From Flavobacteriaceae bacterium UBA3159 (GTDB lineage: Bacteria; Bacteroidota; Bacteroidia; Flavobacteriales; Flavobacteriaceae): a stretch of 64,000 nt of DNA. Made by a program: the position numbers and the translations under genes. The notes under the pieces are model-generated. The model ran no database searches, was not told the origin of the DNA, and was given only the letters and a program-made list of their open reading frames with translations. How positions within the stretch are numbered: the stretch's first letter is position 1; each line of letters begins with the position of its first letter. The DNA is taken from positions 1-64,000 of the forward strand of contig DEYL01000051.1 of NCBI GenBank assembly GCA_002364535.1. The letters run 5' to 3'. Shown here piece after piece: positions 44,236 to 54,582 of this stretch.

Positions 44236-46230
44236 ATGGAAAGTAAAAAGAAAAACATAATGAACCGCAGCTACTTGGTCGCCTTTGGTTTGATGCTGTT
44301 TTCTTTTTTATTGATCGCCAAGCTCATCCATATACAGTTTTCAGAAGGTGACAAATACCGGGAAATAGCTTCAAAACGCACCCTTAAAAAAGACATCCTT
44401 CAGCCCAGTAGAGGGAATATTTTTGCAGATGATGGAAGCATTTTGGCAACATCAATGGCTCGTTACGAAGTGCGATGGGATGCCGCTGTTCCCTCTAAAG
44501 CAGTGTATCAAATGCATAAAAAAGCATTGGTCAAAGGTTTGTCTGAGATTTTGAATACTTCCAAAAAATCCATTTCGAAAAAACTCGATAAAGCCATAAG
44601 AGGCCGAAATAGGTATTTGCTTATCGCCAAGGATCTCACTTACTCTCAGCAGATCAAAATCAAACAACTTCCTCTTTTTGAACGACCCTCCTATACTGGA
44701 GGCTTGATTATAGAACACAAAATGGTAAGAGAGCACCCCTTGGGGAAAATGGCTGAGCGAACCGTAGGTAGAATTATACCAGAGCAAAACGGGGGATTTA
44801 CACGCGTTGGATTGGAGGGTGCATTCAGCCAATACCTCGAAGGAGAAGCAGGGCAGAGGCTTAAGCAAAAAATTGCTGGAGGACAATGGAAACCCATCAA
44901 TGACATCAATGAAAAAGAGCCTACCGAAGGATTCAATGTCCACACGACCATGAACGTCAATATTCAAGATATTGCCCACAGTGCCCTTTTGGAGCAGGTG
45001 GAAAAGTTCAAAGCAGACCACGGGACTGTGGTGGTAATGGAAACCCAAACTGGAAAGATCAAAGCCATAGCCAATTTGGGCAGAACAAAAGTAGGCACCT
45101 ATTTCGAAGCGCTCAATTATGCAGTAGGGGAAGCCCATGAACCTGGGTCCACCTTTAAGCTGATGGCGATGGTCGCAGCTCTAGAGGATAAAGTAGTTGA
45201 TGAAAATACATTGATTTCTACGGGCAACGGAGAGCTTACCTTTTTCAGAAAGTATAAAGTTCGAGATTCCAAAAAAGGAGGATACGGAACCATTACAACT
45301 GCCAAGGTTTTTGAAGTTTCTTCCAATACCGGGATGGTCAAAATCGTCTACGACAACTACAGTAAAAATCCCAAAAAATTTGTCAATAGATTGTATAATA
45401 TGGGCATCAATAAAACTTTGGGATTGCCCATATCGGGAGAGGGAAAACCCAAAATTCCCCACCCTGATGAAAAAGAAGAGTGGGATCAACTCGATTTACC
45501 TTGGATGGCCTATGGTTATGGTGTTTCAATGACCCCCCTGCAAACGCTTACTTTCTACAACGCAATTGCCAACAACGGGGTGATGGTAAAGCCAAGGTTT
45601 ATTGAAAAAATAGAATCATTCGGTCAAAGCCCAGACCAAAATTTTGATAAGATCATTTTGAACCCCTCCATTTGTTCTCAGTCTACCATTGACAAAGTGA
45701 AAAAGATGATGTTCAATGTGGTAGACAAAAAATGGGGAACTGCTAACAATATCAAAGATAAAGACCTGAACATTGCCGGGAAAACAGGTACCTGTCAAGT
45801 AGATTACAATAAGAAAGATAAAGAGGTGCAATATGTCTCCACTTTTGTAGGCTATTTCCCGGCCGAAAAACCCAAATATTCCTGCATCGTCGTCATTCAC
45901 AAACCTGACAAAAATTTGGGTTATTATGGTTCTACCGTAGCGGCACCTGTTTTTAAGAAAATTGCCAAAAAAATTTATAATGCCCTGCCCAAAACAATCT
46001 ACATACAGTCCGAACAGATTCATCAATTGTCCTCGAAGGTCACTGATATAACTACTGAAGAAGGAGTCATTCCCAATCTCAAGGGGTTGACCCCAATGGA
46101 AGCTTTATCGGTTTTAGAGCCCTTGGGGCTGAAAGTGGTGATTAAGGGAAAAGGAAAAGTCAATAAACAGTCTCTTAAAGCAGGCGCGCGATTTAAAACC
46201 AACCAAAAAATCATTTTAGAGTTGTCTTGA
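44236..46230 (+). CDS. ftsI: Peptidoglycan D,D-transpeptidase FtsI (PBP3-type) with C-terminal PASTA domain
   Basis: The division-specific transpeptidase. It has an N-terminal membrane anchor (SYLVAFGLMLFSFLLIAKLI), a pedestal domain and the penicillin-binding domain. The catalytic motifs are STFK near residue 304, SSN near 362 and KTGT near 516-519. The last 60 residues (GVIPNLKGLTPMEALSVLEP to the end) form one PASTA domain. The 664 residues are normal for this phylum. It overlaps the murE TTG start by four bases. Confidence 0.95.
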   Translation: MESKKKNIMNRSYLVAFGLMLFSFLLIAKLIHIQFSEGDKYREIASKRTLKKDILQPSRGNIFADDGSILATSMARYEVRWDAAVPSKAVYQMHKKALVKGLSEILNTSKKSISKKLDKAIRGRNRYLLIAKDLTYSQQIKIKQLPLFERPSYTGGLIIEHKMVREHPLGKMAERTVGRIIPEQNGGFTRVGLEGAFSQYLEGEAGQRLKQKIAGGQWKPINDINEKEPTEGFNVHTTMNVNIQDIAHSALLEQVEKFKADHGTVVVMETQTGKIKAIANLGRTKVGTYFEALNYAVGEAHEPGSTFKLMAMVAALEDKVVDENTLISTGNGELTFFRKYKVRDSKKGGYGTITTAKVFEVSSNTGMVKIVYDNYSKNPKKFVNRLYNMGINKTLGLPISGEGKPKIPHPDEKEEWDQLDLPWMAYGYGVSMTPLQTLTFYNAIANNGVMVKPRFIEKIESFGQSPDQNFDKIILNPSICSQSTIDKVKKMMFNVVDKKWGTANNIKDKDLNIAGKTGTCQVDYNKKDKEVQYVSTFVGYFPAEKPKYSCIVVIHKPDKNLGYYGSTVAAPVFKKIAKKIYNALPKTIYIQSEQIHQLSSKVTDITTEEGVIPNLKGLTPMEALSVLEPLGLKVVIKGKGKVNKQSLKAGARFKTNQKIILELS

Positions 46231-47687
46231 AAAAGTTAAAAGAAATATTGTATAAAGTTGCCATTGAGGGAATTTCAGGTTCCACCGACATCGATGTTAC
46301 CCACATTTCTATTGATTCGAGAACCACAAAACCGGGTAATATGTATGTGGCCATCAAAGGCACCCAAGTGGATGGACATCGGTTTATTGATCAAGCCATA
46401 AGTTTGGGAGCCCAATCGATCATCTGTGATACCCTTCCTGAGACTCTAACGTCCGGAGTGGTATACATTCAGGTAAGCGATACCCGTGAAGCACTGGCTT
46501 GGACAGCCTCCAATTTTTACGACAACCCCTCCAATCAATTACAACTCATCGGTATTACCGGTACCAACGGAAAGACTTCTATAGCCACATTGTTGTTTGA
46601 TCTCTTTAATCTCCTAAAATCCAATACAGGACTAATTTCTACTGTGGCCATTCAATATGGCGATCATCAATTTACAGCAACCCATACCACTCCCGATCCA
46701 TTGACCATCAACAAGCATCTCAGTGCCATGGTTACCCAAGGTATCGTATACTGTTTTATGGAGGTTTCTTCACATGGTATACACCAAAAAAGGATCACCG
46801 GCCTGGAATTCAAAGGCGCCATTTTTACCAACCTTACTCACGACCATTTGGATTACCACGACACCTTTAAAGCCTATCGCGATACCAAAAAAATTCTTTT
46901 TGATGGCTTGTCCGATACTGCTTTTGCATTGGTCAATGCCGACGATAAAAATGCCAAAGTGATGGTTCAGAACTGCAAAGCCAAAACCCATTCCTATGCC
47001 TTGCACCGCTATGCGGATTTTTCTGCTCAGGTTTTGGAGAGTCAATTCAAAGGTATGCTTTTGAAAATCAATCAAAACGAGATCTGGACTCAAATATTGG
47101 GTGAATTCAACGCCTATAATATTCTGGCAGTTTATGCGACCACTCAAATCCTTGGGAATGACGAATTGGAAAGCTTGAAATTCATCAGTCAACTAAAAAG
47201 TGTCCCCGGGAGGTTTCAAACTTTTGAGACCCCAGATAAAATTATGGTTGTTGTAGACTATGCCCATACGCCCGATGCGCTGAAAAATGTATTGATAACC
47301 ATCAATAAGATAAGAACCCAAAACGAAAGTTTGATCACTGTAGTAGGCTGTGGTGGTAATAGGGATCAGGAAAAAAGACCCCTGATGGGAGGCATAGCCG
47401 CCGAATTGAGTACCAAGGTGCTATTTACCTCAGACAACCCCCGTGACGAAGATCCGGATAGCATCATCGAACAAATGTGTGAAGGGGTAGATCCTGTGGA
47501 TTTCAAAAAAACCATTATTGTTACCCGTCGGAAAGAGGCCATCAAGGTGGCTTGCCAATTATCCCAACCCGGAGATGTGGTACTCATCGCTGGAAAAGGA
47601 CACGAAAACTACCAGGAGGTTAGAGGCGAAAAGCTCCCTTTTGACGATTATAAAATTGCCCAAGAAATATTTTCTAAAACGCCTTAG
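46227..47687 (+). CDS. murE: UDP-N-acetylmuramoyl-L-alanyl-D-glutamate--2,6-diaminopimelate ligase
   Basis: Adds the third residue of the peptide stem. The ATP loop is GITGTNGKTSIA near residues 110-121. The DNPRDEDP motif near residue 407 is the signature for meso-diaminopimelate rather than lysine, so the peptidoglycan is DAP-type. The start is TTG at 46227, overlapping the ftsI stop. The 486 residues are normal. Confidence 0.96.
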   Translation: MKKLKEILYKVAIEGISGSTDIDVTHISIDSRTTKPGNMYVAIKGTQVDGHRFIDQAISLGAQSIICDTLPETLTSGVVYIQVSDTREALAWTASNFYDNPSNQLQLIGITGTNGKTSIATLLFDLFNLLKSNTGLISTVAIQYGDHQFTATHTTPDPLTINKHLSAMVTQGIVYCFMEVSSHGIHQKRITGLEFKGAIFTNLTHDHLDYHDTFKAYRDTKKILFDGLSDTAFALVNADDKNAKVMVQNCKAKTHSYALHRYADFSAQVLESQFKGMLLKINQNEIWTQILGEFNAYNILAVYATTQILGNDELESLKFISQLKSVPGRFQTFETPDKIMVVVDYAHTPDALKNVLITINKIRTQNESLITVVGCGGNRDQEKRPLMGGIAAELSTKVLFTSDNPRDEDPDSIIEQMCEGVDPVDFKKTIIVTRRKEAIKVACQLSQPGDVVLIAGKGHENYQEVRGEKLPFDDYKIAQEIFSKTP

Positions 47688-47690
47688 CTC

Positions 47691-48914
47691 ATGTTATACT
47701 ATTTTTTCGAATTTTTAGAGCAAAAGTTTCAGTTTCCCGGAGCGACCCTATTTCAATTTTTATCGTTTAGGGCCTCAATGGCCATTATCCTTTCCTCTGC
47801 TTTTACATTGATTTACGGTAGGATCATCATCCGATTTCTAAAAGCCAAACAGATTGGTGAGTCCGTAAGAGATTTGGGATTAGAGGGACAAAAAGAAAAA
47901 GCTGGGACACCAACCATGGGAGGGATCATCATCATCTTGGGAACATTGATTCCTGTTTTGTTGCTGGCACGATTGGATAACATATACATCCAACTTCTGA
48001 TTGCCACCACACTTTCTTTGGGTGTCATCGGCTTGGTCGATGATTACATCAAAACTTTCAAGAAGGACAAAGAGGGACTCAAAGGGAGATTTAAAGTAGC
48101 AGGTCAGCTAGTTTTGGGACTGGTGGTTGGATCGGTATTGTATTTCCATCCCGGTGTAACGGTGAAGGAAGAGATCAGATGGCAGGGTGGGGAAAAACCG
48201 ACCAATTTTCAGGAGGTTTTTACCCCCGAAAAAAAATCTACCCTAACAACTATTCCTCTATTTAAGGACAATGCTTTTGACTATTCAAACTTACTCAGCT
48301 GGATTTCACCCGACCTTAAAGAATACACCTGGATCATTTTTATTCCCATTGTTGTTTTTATTATCGTTGCCGTTTCAAACGGTGCCAACTTGACCGATGG
48401 GATAGACGGACTGGCGGCGGGTTCCTCTGCCATCATGGTATTGGCATTGGGGATTTTTGCTTGGGTATCGGGAAACTTGATTTTTTCCGACTACCTCAAC
48501 ATTATGTACATCCCCAATGTAGGGGAGGTGGTGATTTTTGTCGCGGCTTTCTCGGGTGCCTTGATCGGTTTTTTATGGTATAACACCTATCCGGCTTCAG
48601 TCTTTATGGGAGATACCGGAAGCCTTACCATAGGAGGGGTCATTGCTGTAATTGCCTTGATCGTCAGAAAAGAGCTTTTGATTCCACTACTTTGCGGCAT
48701 TTTCTTGATCGAAAATCTATCGGTGGTCATACAAGTGGGCTACTTCAAGTACAGCCGCAACAAAACCGGAGTAGGTAAAAGGATTTTCAAAATGGCTCCA
48801 TTGCATCACCATTACCAAAAATTGGGATTACACGAGAGTAAGATCGTTGCCCGATTTTGGATCATAGGAATCCTATTGGCCGTATTGTCCATTGTAACCC
48901 TAAAAATCAGATAA
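47691..48914 (+). CDS. mraY: Phospho-N-acetylmuramoyl-pentapeptide transferase
   Basis: Makes lipid I at the inner membrane by transferring phospho-MurNAc-pentapeptide to undecaprenyl phosphate. It has about ten membrane segments. Catalytic landmarks are GTPTMGGIII, LVDDYIKTFKKDKEGLKG and SNGANLTDGIDGLAAG, and the end has MAPLHHHYQKLGLHE. The 407 residues include the longer periplasmic loop (about residues 150-200) common in Bacteroidetes. Its stop overlaps the murD ATG (TAATG). Confidence 0.97.
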   Translation: MLYYFFEFLEQKFQFPGATLFQFLSFRASMAIILSSAFTLIYGRIIIRFLKAKQIGESVRDLGLEGQKEKAGTPTMGGIIIILGTLIPVLLLARLDNIYIQLLIATTLSLGVIGLVDDYIKTFKKDKEGLKGRFKVAGQLVLGLVVGSVLYFHPGVTVKEEIRWQGGEKPTNFQEVFTPEKKSTLTTIPLFKDNAFDYSNLLSWISPDLKEYTWIIFIPIVVFIIVAVSNGANLTDGIDGLAAGSSAIMVLALGIFAWVSGNLIFSDYLNIMYIPNVGEVVIFVAAFSGALIGFLWYNTYPASVFMGDTGSLTIGGVIAVIALIVRKELLIPLLCGIFLIENLSVVIQVGYFKYSRNKTGVGKRIFKMAPLHHHYQKLGLHESKIVARFWIIGILLAVLSIVTLKIR

Positions 48915-50251
48915 TGAGCGAAAAGATTGTCATTTTGGGTGCAGGAGAAAGCGGATGCGGAACAGCATTACTGGCCAAAAAACAGGGTTTTCAGGTTTTT
49001 GTTTCGGATCAGGGCAGCATATCACAGTCTGCAAAAAACATATTTGATACTTTGGAGATTGAATGGGAGGAAGAGACGCACACCCTATCCAAAATGAAGG
49101 ATGCCCAATACATCATGAAAAGCCCTGGAATTCGGGCCCAGACCCCCTTGGTACAATCCCTTGAAGCCATAGATATTCCTGTGATTTCTGAGATTGAATT
49201 TGCTTCCAAATATACCAAGGCCACCCTTATCGGTATTACAGGAAGCAACGGTAAAACCACCACGGCCATGATGACTTATAAGATACTGGATGATGCCGGA
49301 TTTGATGTGGCACTTGCGGGAAATATAGGAAACAGTTTTGCCAAAGAAGTTGCTGAAAACGAACGTCAATTTTACGTTTTGGAAATCAGTAGTTTTCAAC
49401 TGGACAACATCGTCAATTTTGCCCCGCACATAGGGGTGATTACCAATATTACCCCCGACCATTTGGATCGGTATGGTGACGATTTTACAGCCTATCTAAA
49501 ATCAAAACTGCGCATCAACGAAAATCAAACCCAACGCGATTTTTTGCTCTTCAATGGGGAAGATCCTCAATTGAGTACCGCCGTTCAAAACATCAATACC
49601 AAAGTGACATTACACGAATTTGGCACCTTAAATAAAAACATTAACACCACCTATATAGAAAACGATAACATCCTAATTGAAACCAAAAAAAATAAGACCA
49701 TGATTAACACAATGGAATTTCCTTTAAAAGGAAGACACAATCTCCTCAATGCGATGGCCGCTTCAACGGTTGCCAATTTACTTGACGTTAGTAAAGAAAC
49801 CATCCGGGAAAGTTTGCTCAATTTCAAGGGGGCGCCCCACCGACTGGAACCGGTTTTAAAGATTCAAAACATCAGATACATCAACGACTCAAAAGCGACC
49901 AATGTCAATGCAGTATATTTTGCTCTGGAAAGCATGAGTGCACCCACCATATGGATCGTTGGAGGAGTAGATAAAGGCAATGACTATGAAATACTCTATC
50001 CTTTAGTCAGAGAAAAGGTAAAAGCCATCATCTGCTTAGGGGTTGACAATCAAAAAATCATTAATGCCTTCCAATCCATTACCGACCTTATGGTTGAGAC
50101 ACAATCCATGAAGGAAGCAGTGTTGATCGCAAAAAAAATTGCTGAAAAAAATGACAATGTTTTGCTTTCTCCGGCCTGTGCCAGTTTTGATCTGTTTCAA
50201 AATTACGAGGATAGGGGAGACCAATTTAAACAAGCGGTTAGAGAATTGTAG
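48914..50251 (+). CDS. murD: UDP-N-acetylmuramoyl-L-alanine--D-glutamate ligase
   Basis: Adds D-glutamate to UDP-MurNAc-L-Ala. The N-terminal nucleotide fold is IVILGAGESGCGTALLA, and the ATP loop GITGSNGKTTTAMM lies near residues 108-121. It ends with SPACASFDLFQNYEDRGDQFK. The frame is open upstream into mraY, but MSEKIVILGAGES at 48914 is the family start and overlaps the mraY stop. It has 445 residues. Confidence 0.96.
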   Translation: MSEKIVILGAGESGCGTALLAKKQGFQVFVSDQGSISQSAKNIFDTLEIEWEEETHTLSKMKDAQYIMKSPGIRAQTPLVQSLEAIDIPVISEIEFASKYTKATLIGITGSNGKTTTAMMTYKILDDAGFDVALAGNIGNSFAKEVAENERQFYVLEISSFQLDNIVNFAPHIGVITNITPDHLDRYGDDFTAYLKSKLRINENQTQRDFLLFNGEDPQLSTAVQNINTKVTLHEFGTLNKNINTTYIENDNILIETKKNKTMINTMEFPLKGRHNLLNAMAASTVANLLDVSKETIRESLLNFKGAPHRLEPVLKIQNIRYINDSKATNVNAVYFALESMSAPTIWIVGGVDKGNDYEILYPLVREKVKAIICLGVDNQKIINAFQSITDLMVETQSMKEAVLIAKKIAEKNDNVLLSPACASFDLFQNYEDRGDQFKQAVREL

Positions 50252-50260
50252 AACTATAAA

Positions 50261-51469
50261 ATGAATAATACGAAAAACATCATACTGGGTGATCGGGTAC
50301 TTTGGGTAGCTTTGGCTTTGCTTTCTATTTTTTCATTTCTTCCTGTATTTAGTGCAAGCTCTAATTTGACTTATGTAGTAGGTCAAGGAACCCCGTGGAG
50401 TCATCTGCTAAAACATTTTATTGTCTTGCTTTTTGGTTTTGGTCTGATGTATGGCCTTCACAAAATTCCTTACCAGTATTTTAAGGGCATTTCTATACTG
50501 GCCCTCCCCTTGATTATTTTGTTGTTAATTTACACCGCCTCTCAGGGAAATCTTATCGCCGGTGCCAATGCCAACAGATGGATTAGGATACCCATTGTGG
50601 GTTTAAGTTTTCAGACTTCTACTTTAGCATCCATAGTGTTATTGGCGTATGTGTCACATCTTATGTCTAAAGACAGCCCCAAGCTGTATCGATTAAAAAC
50701 ATCCATACTGCCGCTTTGGATCCCTGTTTTTCTTGTAATATTACTGATTTTACCGGCCAATTTATCTACCTCGGCATTGTTGTTCTTTATGGTACTCATT
50801 TTGGTATTTCTGGGTGGATACCCCATCAGATACCTTTTGGGGATGTTGGTCATGGGTCTCCTTATGGCCCTGCTTTTTGTGTTGATTTCCAAGACATATC
50901 CCGATTGGGTTCCCAATAGGATAGATACATGGATCAGCAGAATAGAAAACTTTAACAGTGCGGAAGACAGTGGTGGAAATTATCAAATCGAAAGGGCCAA
51001 AACGGCAATAGCAACCGGTGGACTTCTGGGACTGGGTGCCGGGAAAAGTGTCATGAAAAACTTTTTGCCCCAGAGCTCGTCCGATTTTATCTATGCCATT
51101 ATTGTTGAAGAATTTGGATTGGTGGGGGGTACTGCTTTGATCTTGTTGTATCTCGTAGTACTGTTCAGAATTGTTGTCATTGCTCATAAATCTGATACGG
51201 CATATGGAAAACTTTTGGTTTTGGGACTTGGATTGCCCATCATCATTCAAGCATTTGTGAATATGGCGGTTGCCTTACAGGTTTTACCTGTAACTGGGCA
51301 AACACTCCCATTGATCAGTAGTGGGGGCACTGCCGCTTGGATGACCTGTATTGCATTTGGAATGATTCTCAGTGTTAGTGCAGGACAAAAAGTAGAATCT
51401 GATGATGGCCCAGAGGATTCTGAAGACAAAAACGAAAACCCTTTAACCATTCTAAGTGAAACCATATAA
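50261..51469 (+). CDS. ftsW: Peptidoglycan glycosyltransferase FtsW
   Basis: SEDS-family polymerase of septal peptidoglycan. It has about ten membrane segments. Recognisable parts are GANANRWIRIPIVGLSFQTS, the loop YQIERAKTAIATGGLLGLGAGKS, and the C-terminal LPLISSGGTAAWMTCIAFGM. A charged cytoplasmic tail of about 25 residues follows (QKVESDDGPEDSEDKNE). The 402 residues are normal. It overlaps murG by 14 bases. Confidence 0.95.
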   Translation: MNNTKNIILGDRVLWVALALLSIFSFLPVFSASSNLTYVVGQGTPWSHLLKHFIVLLFGFGLMYGLHKIPYQYFKGISILALPLIILLLIYTASQGNLIAGANANRWIRIPIVGLSFQTSTLASIVLLAYVSHLMSKDSPKLYRLKTSILPLWIPVFLVILLILPANLSTSALLFFMVLILVFLGGYPIRYLLGMLVMGLLMALLFVLISKTYPDWVPNRIDTWISRIENFNSAEDSGGNYQIERAKTAIATGGLLGLGAGKSVMKNFLPQSSSDFIYAIIVEEFGLVGGTALILLYLVVLFRIVVIAHKSDTAYGKLLVLGLGLPIIIQAFVNMAVALQVLPVTGQTLPLISSGGTAAWMTCIAFGMILSVSAGQKVESDDGPEDSEDKNENPLTILSETI

Positions 51470-52538
51470 AGTCATCATATCTGGAGGGGGAACTGGTGGT
51501 CATTTATATCCCGCGCTGGCCATTGCAGACGAATTTAAATCCCGTCACAAAACTGCTGATATTTTGTTTGTAGGGGCATTGGGAAGAATTGAAATGGCCA
51601 AAGTTCCAAAGGCGGGATATAGAATTATCGGTCTTTGGATTGATGGAATTCAAAGGTCTATATCGTTTAGAAACTTAATATTCCCTGTAAAATTGATTTT
51701 AAGTTTGTTGAAATCCATTGCCATCCTTTTGAAATTCAAACCCGATGTGGTGGTAGGAACGGGAGGTTTTGCCAGTGGCCCTTTGCTGTTTATGGCCGGT
51801 GTGTTTAAAATCCCAACCCTGATACAGGAGCAAAATTCATATCCCGGTATTACCAATAAGCTTTTGTCCAAAACTGTTAAAACCATTGCGGTGGCTTATC
51901 ACGGTTTGGAAAGATTTTTCCCAAAAGACAAGTTGAATCATACTGGTAACCCCATTCGTAAATCCATAGTCGATGGTAAATTAGACCCCTCTGAGGCAAA
52001 GGCATTTTTCAATCAAATTGCGGGCAAGCCCACCTTGGTCGTTTTGGGTGGAAGTTTGGGGGCAAGGCGCATCAACCAATTGATCGCTGCACAACTGGAA
52101 ACCTTTGAAAAACATGGGCTACAATTGATTTGGCAGTGCGGTTCCTTGTATTATGATCAATACAAAAAACACCAATCCGATCGGGTAAAAATCATGCCAT
52201 TTGTGGCTGAGATGGATCAGCTTTATGCGGCAGCAGACCTTGTCATTTCTAGATCGGGCGCTGCGACGTTATCCGAGCTCTGTTGTGCAGCCCGTCCGGC
52301 CTTATTGATACCGTCGCCCAATGTTGCCGAAAATCATCAATACCTTAACGCGAAGGCTTTGGCCGATAGGGGTGCAGCCTTGGTGATCACAGAAAAAGAA
52401 TTGGATCAGAATTTTGAAGCGGTCTTTATTCAGCTGTTCGATTCAAACAAACAACAGGAAATGGCCAAAAATTTAAAAAAATTGGCCCATCCTGAGGCAA
52501 CTTCTAAAATTGTAAATCTCGTTGAAGATCTTTTGTAA
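51456..52538 (+). CDS. murG: UDP-N-acetylglucosamine--N-acetylmuramyl-(pentapeptide) pyrophosphoryl-undecaprenol GlcNAc transferase
   Basis: Converts lipid I to lipid II at the inner face of the membrane. It has the N-terminal SGGGTGGHLYPALAIA, VVGTGGFASGPLLFMA, IQEQNSYPG and GGSLGARRIN, plus the UDP-GlcNAc-binding SRSGAATLSEL. The 360 residues are normal. The start codon is GTG at 51456 inside the end of ftsW. Confidence 0.96.
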   Translation: MKPYKVIISGGGTGGHLYPALAIADEFKSRHKTADILFVGALGRIEMAKVPKAGYRIIGLWIDGIQRSISFRNLIFPVKLILSLLKSIAILLKFKPDVVVGTGGFASGPLLFMAGVFKIPTLIQEQNSYPGITNKLLSKTVKTIAVAYHGLERFFPKDKLNHTGNPIRKSIVDGKLDPSEAKAFFNQIAGKPTLVVLGGSLGARRINQLIAAQLETFEKHGLQLIWQCGSLYYDQYKKHQSDRVKIMPFVAEMDQLYAAADLVISRSGAATLSELCCAARPALLIPSPNVAENHQYLNAKALADRGAALVITEKELDQNFEAVFIQLFDSNKQQEMAKNLKKLAHPEATSKIVNLVEDLL

Positions 52539-53864
52539 ATGAATCAAAAAGGGACTAATTATTATTTTTTGGGAATTGGAGGCATAGGAATGTCGGCCTT
52601 GGCCAAATACCTTTTTGATGAGGGAAATAGGGTTGTGGGTTATGACAAAACACCCAGTCCTATCACTTCCCAATTGATAGATTTAGGGATAGATGTTTTG
52701 TTTGATGAGTCAGTTGCTGCTTTGCCCGTGGAATATCGTCACAAAAATACTCAAATAGTCTATACTCCAGCGGTACCCAAAGAACACCCACAACTTAATT
52801 TTTTTATCCAAGGAGGTAATGTAATTAAAAAGAGAGCTGTATTGTTGGGAGAAATCACCAAAGACACTGAAGTCTTTGCCATCGCAGGTACCCACGGAAA
52901 AACCACTACAGCCTCTTTTTTAACGCATTTGTTCGCCCATCTGAATTTGGAGTTTACTGCTTTTTTGGGTGGAATCATGAACGATTATCAAAGTAATCTG
53001 GTGCAGAAGGGCAAGAGATATTCTATTGTGGAGGCCGATGAATACGATCGCTCTTTTTTAGAATTGAATCCCGATTTTGCTTGTGTCACCGCTATGGATG
53101 CTGACCATTTGGATATTTATGGCAACCATGAAAATATTAAGAAGGCCTTTGATCAATTTTCGAAACTTGTAAAACATAAAGTGGTGGTTGCTCAGGAAGT
53201 CGATTTGAAGGGTTACCGCTATGCCCTGGAGGAAAAGACCCACTATCACGCTCAAGCCATTAGGGTGCAAGATCAAGGATATCGCTTTGATTTGGTTACA
53301 CCAACACAAATCTACAAAGATATTTATCTCAAAGCGATGGGTCGTCACAACCTATCCAATGCCATTGGAGCATTGGCTGTATTGGATGTTGGAGGTTTTC
53401 CTTTGGAAAAAGCCCTGCCTGCCTTGGGAAATTTTAAAGGCATTCAGCGCAGAATGGAAGTATTTTCATTGGAAAACAAAGTGGTGATTGACGATTATGC
53501 GCATCACCCGGAGGAGATCAAGGCGGTGCTGAAAACCATTTTAGAATTTTATCCCAACAAAAGAAATATGGTGGTGTTTCAGCCCCACCTTTTTTCTAGG
53601 ACAAAAGATTTTATGGAGGATTTTGTGGAGGTGCTCAGTCAATTTGATGAAATTGTTTTAATGGACATTTATCCCGCCAGAGAACAACCCATAGCAGGGG
53701 TCACTTCGGATGCTTTGTTAGGTCTGATTCAACACAAGAATAAAAGAAAAATATCCAAAGAGGCTTTTCGTTCTGTCATCGTCAATTCCAAAGCAGATTT
53801 AGTCTTGGCTCTGGGAGCTGGAGATATAGGAAATCACATTCAAAAACTAAAAAAAACAACCTAA
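52539..53864 (+). CDS. murC: UDP-N-acetylmuramate--L-alanine ligase
   Basis: Adds L-alanine to UDP-MurNAc. It has YFLGIGGIGMSALAKYL at the N-terminus and the ATP loop IAGTHGKTTTASFL near residues 113-126. DDYAHHPEEIKAVL lies in the C-terminal half. The 441 residues are slightly below the usual 450-480. It directly abuts murG and ftsQ with no spacer. Confidence 0.96.
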   Translation: MNQKGTNYYFLGIGGIGMSALAKYLFDEGNRVVGYDKTPSPITSQLIDLGIDVLFDESVAALPVEYRHKNTQIVYTPAVPKEHPQLNFFIQGGNVIKKRAVLLGEITKDTEVFAIAGTHGKTTTASFLTHLFAHLNLEFTAFLGGIMNDYQSNLVQKGKRYSIVEADEYDRSFLELNPDFACVTAMDADHLDIYGNHENIKKAFDQFSKLVKHKVVVAQEVDLKGYRYALEEKTHYHAQAIRVQDQGYRFDLVTPTQIYKDIYLKAMGRHNLSNAIGALAVLDVGGFPLEKALPALGNFKGIQRRMEVFSLENKVVIDDYAHHPEEIKAVLKTILEFYPNKRNMVVFQPHLFSRTKDFMEDFVEVLSQFDEIVLMDIYPAREQPIAGVTSDALLGLIQHKNKRKISKEAFRSVIVNSKADLVLALGAGDIGNHIQKLKKTT

Positions 53865-54572
53865 ATGCGACTCAAAAAACACCTCTTTTTTGTAACGGTT
53901 TTTATCTTGGCGATATTGATGTCGACTTTTGCTTATTTCAGGAATAGCAAACGTTTGGTAGAAAAAGTGATGGTCAATTTCGAATCCCAAGGGGCTCAAT
54001 TTTTGAGCGTTAATCTCGTTGATAAATTGTTAATACAAAACAAAGGTGCACTTCCGTGGAATGCTAAAGATAGTTTAGTTTTGAGCATGCTTGAAACCTT
54101 ATTAGAAAAGAATTCTTATGTAGATAACGCGGAGGTTTATCATTTTCAACAAGGTGTTTTAGGAGTAAACATTCAAGAAAAAAGTGCGGTCGTCAGGATA
54201 CAAGGTACTGATCAATATTATTTGGATAAAGCGGGAAATCAGTTTCCCATTTCCAATAAGCACACCCCAAAGGTTCCTCTGTATTTGGGAACTCTTGAAG
54301 AAGAACAAAAGGAAGATCTTTTATCATTAATTGAAAATATAGATAAAGATCCATTTTTACGTAACGAACTGGCTTCCATCCATTACCGTTCAAATTCCTA
54401 TTTTATAGGCTTGAGATCTTACGGTTTCGAGGTAGAAATCGGCATGATGCGTCGCATAGGTGAAAAGCTTTCCAAGCTGAAGGTTTTTTGTGCCTATCAC
54501 GATAATCAGGGTTTGAAAAGGGAATATACCCTGATCAATTTAAAATTTAAAAATCAAGTAGTTGGATCATAA
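53865..54572 (+). CDS. ftsQ: Cell-division protein FtsQ-like
   Basis: A 235-residue bitopic protein with a short cytoplasmic N-terminus, one membrane segment (LFFVTVFILAILMSTFAYF), a POTRA-like region (VDNAEVYHFQQGVLGVNIQEKSAVVRI, in parts) and a beta domain. It has low sequence conservation but correct size, topology and position between murC and ftsA. Confidence 0.9.
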   Translation: MRLKKHLFFVTVFILAILMSTFAYFRNSKRLVEKVMVNFESQGAQFLSVNLVDKLLIQNKGALPWNAKDSLVLSMLETLLEKNSYVDNAEVYHFQQGVLGVNIQEKSAVVRIQGTDQYYLDKAGNQFPISNKHTPKVPLYLGTLEEEQKEDLLSLIENIDKDPFLRNELASIHYRSNSYFIGLRSYGFEVEIGMMRRIGEKLSKLKVFCAYHDNQGLKREYTLINLKFKNQVVGS

Positions 54573-54582
54573 AACAACAGTT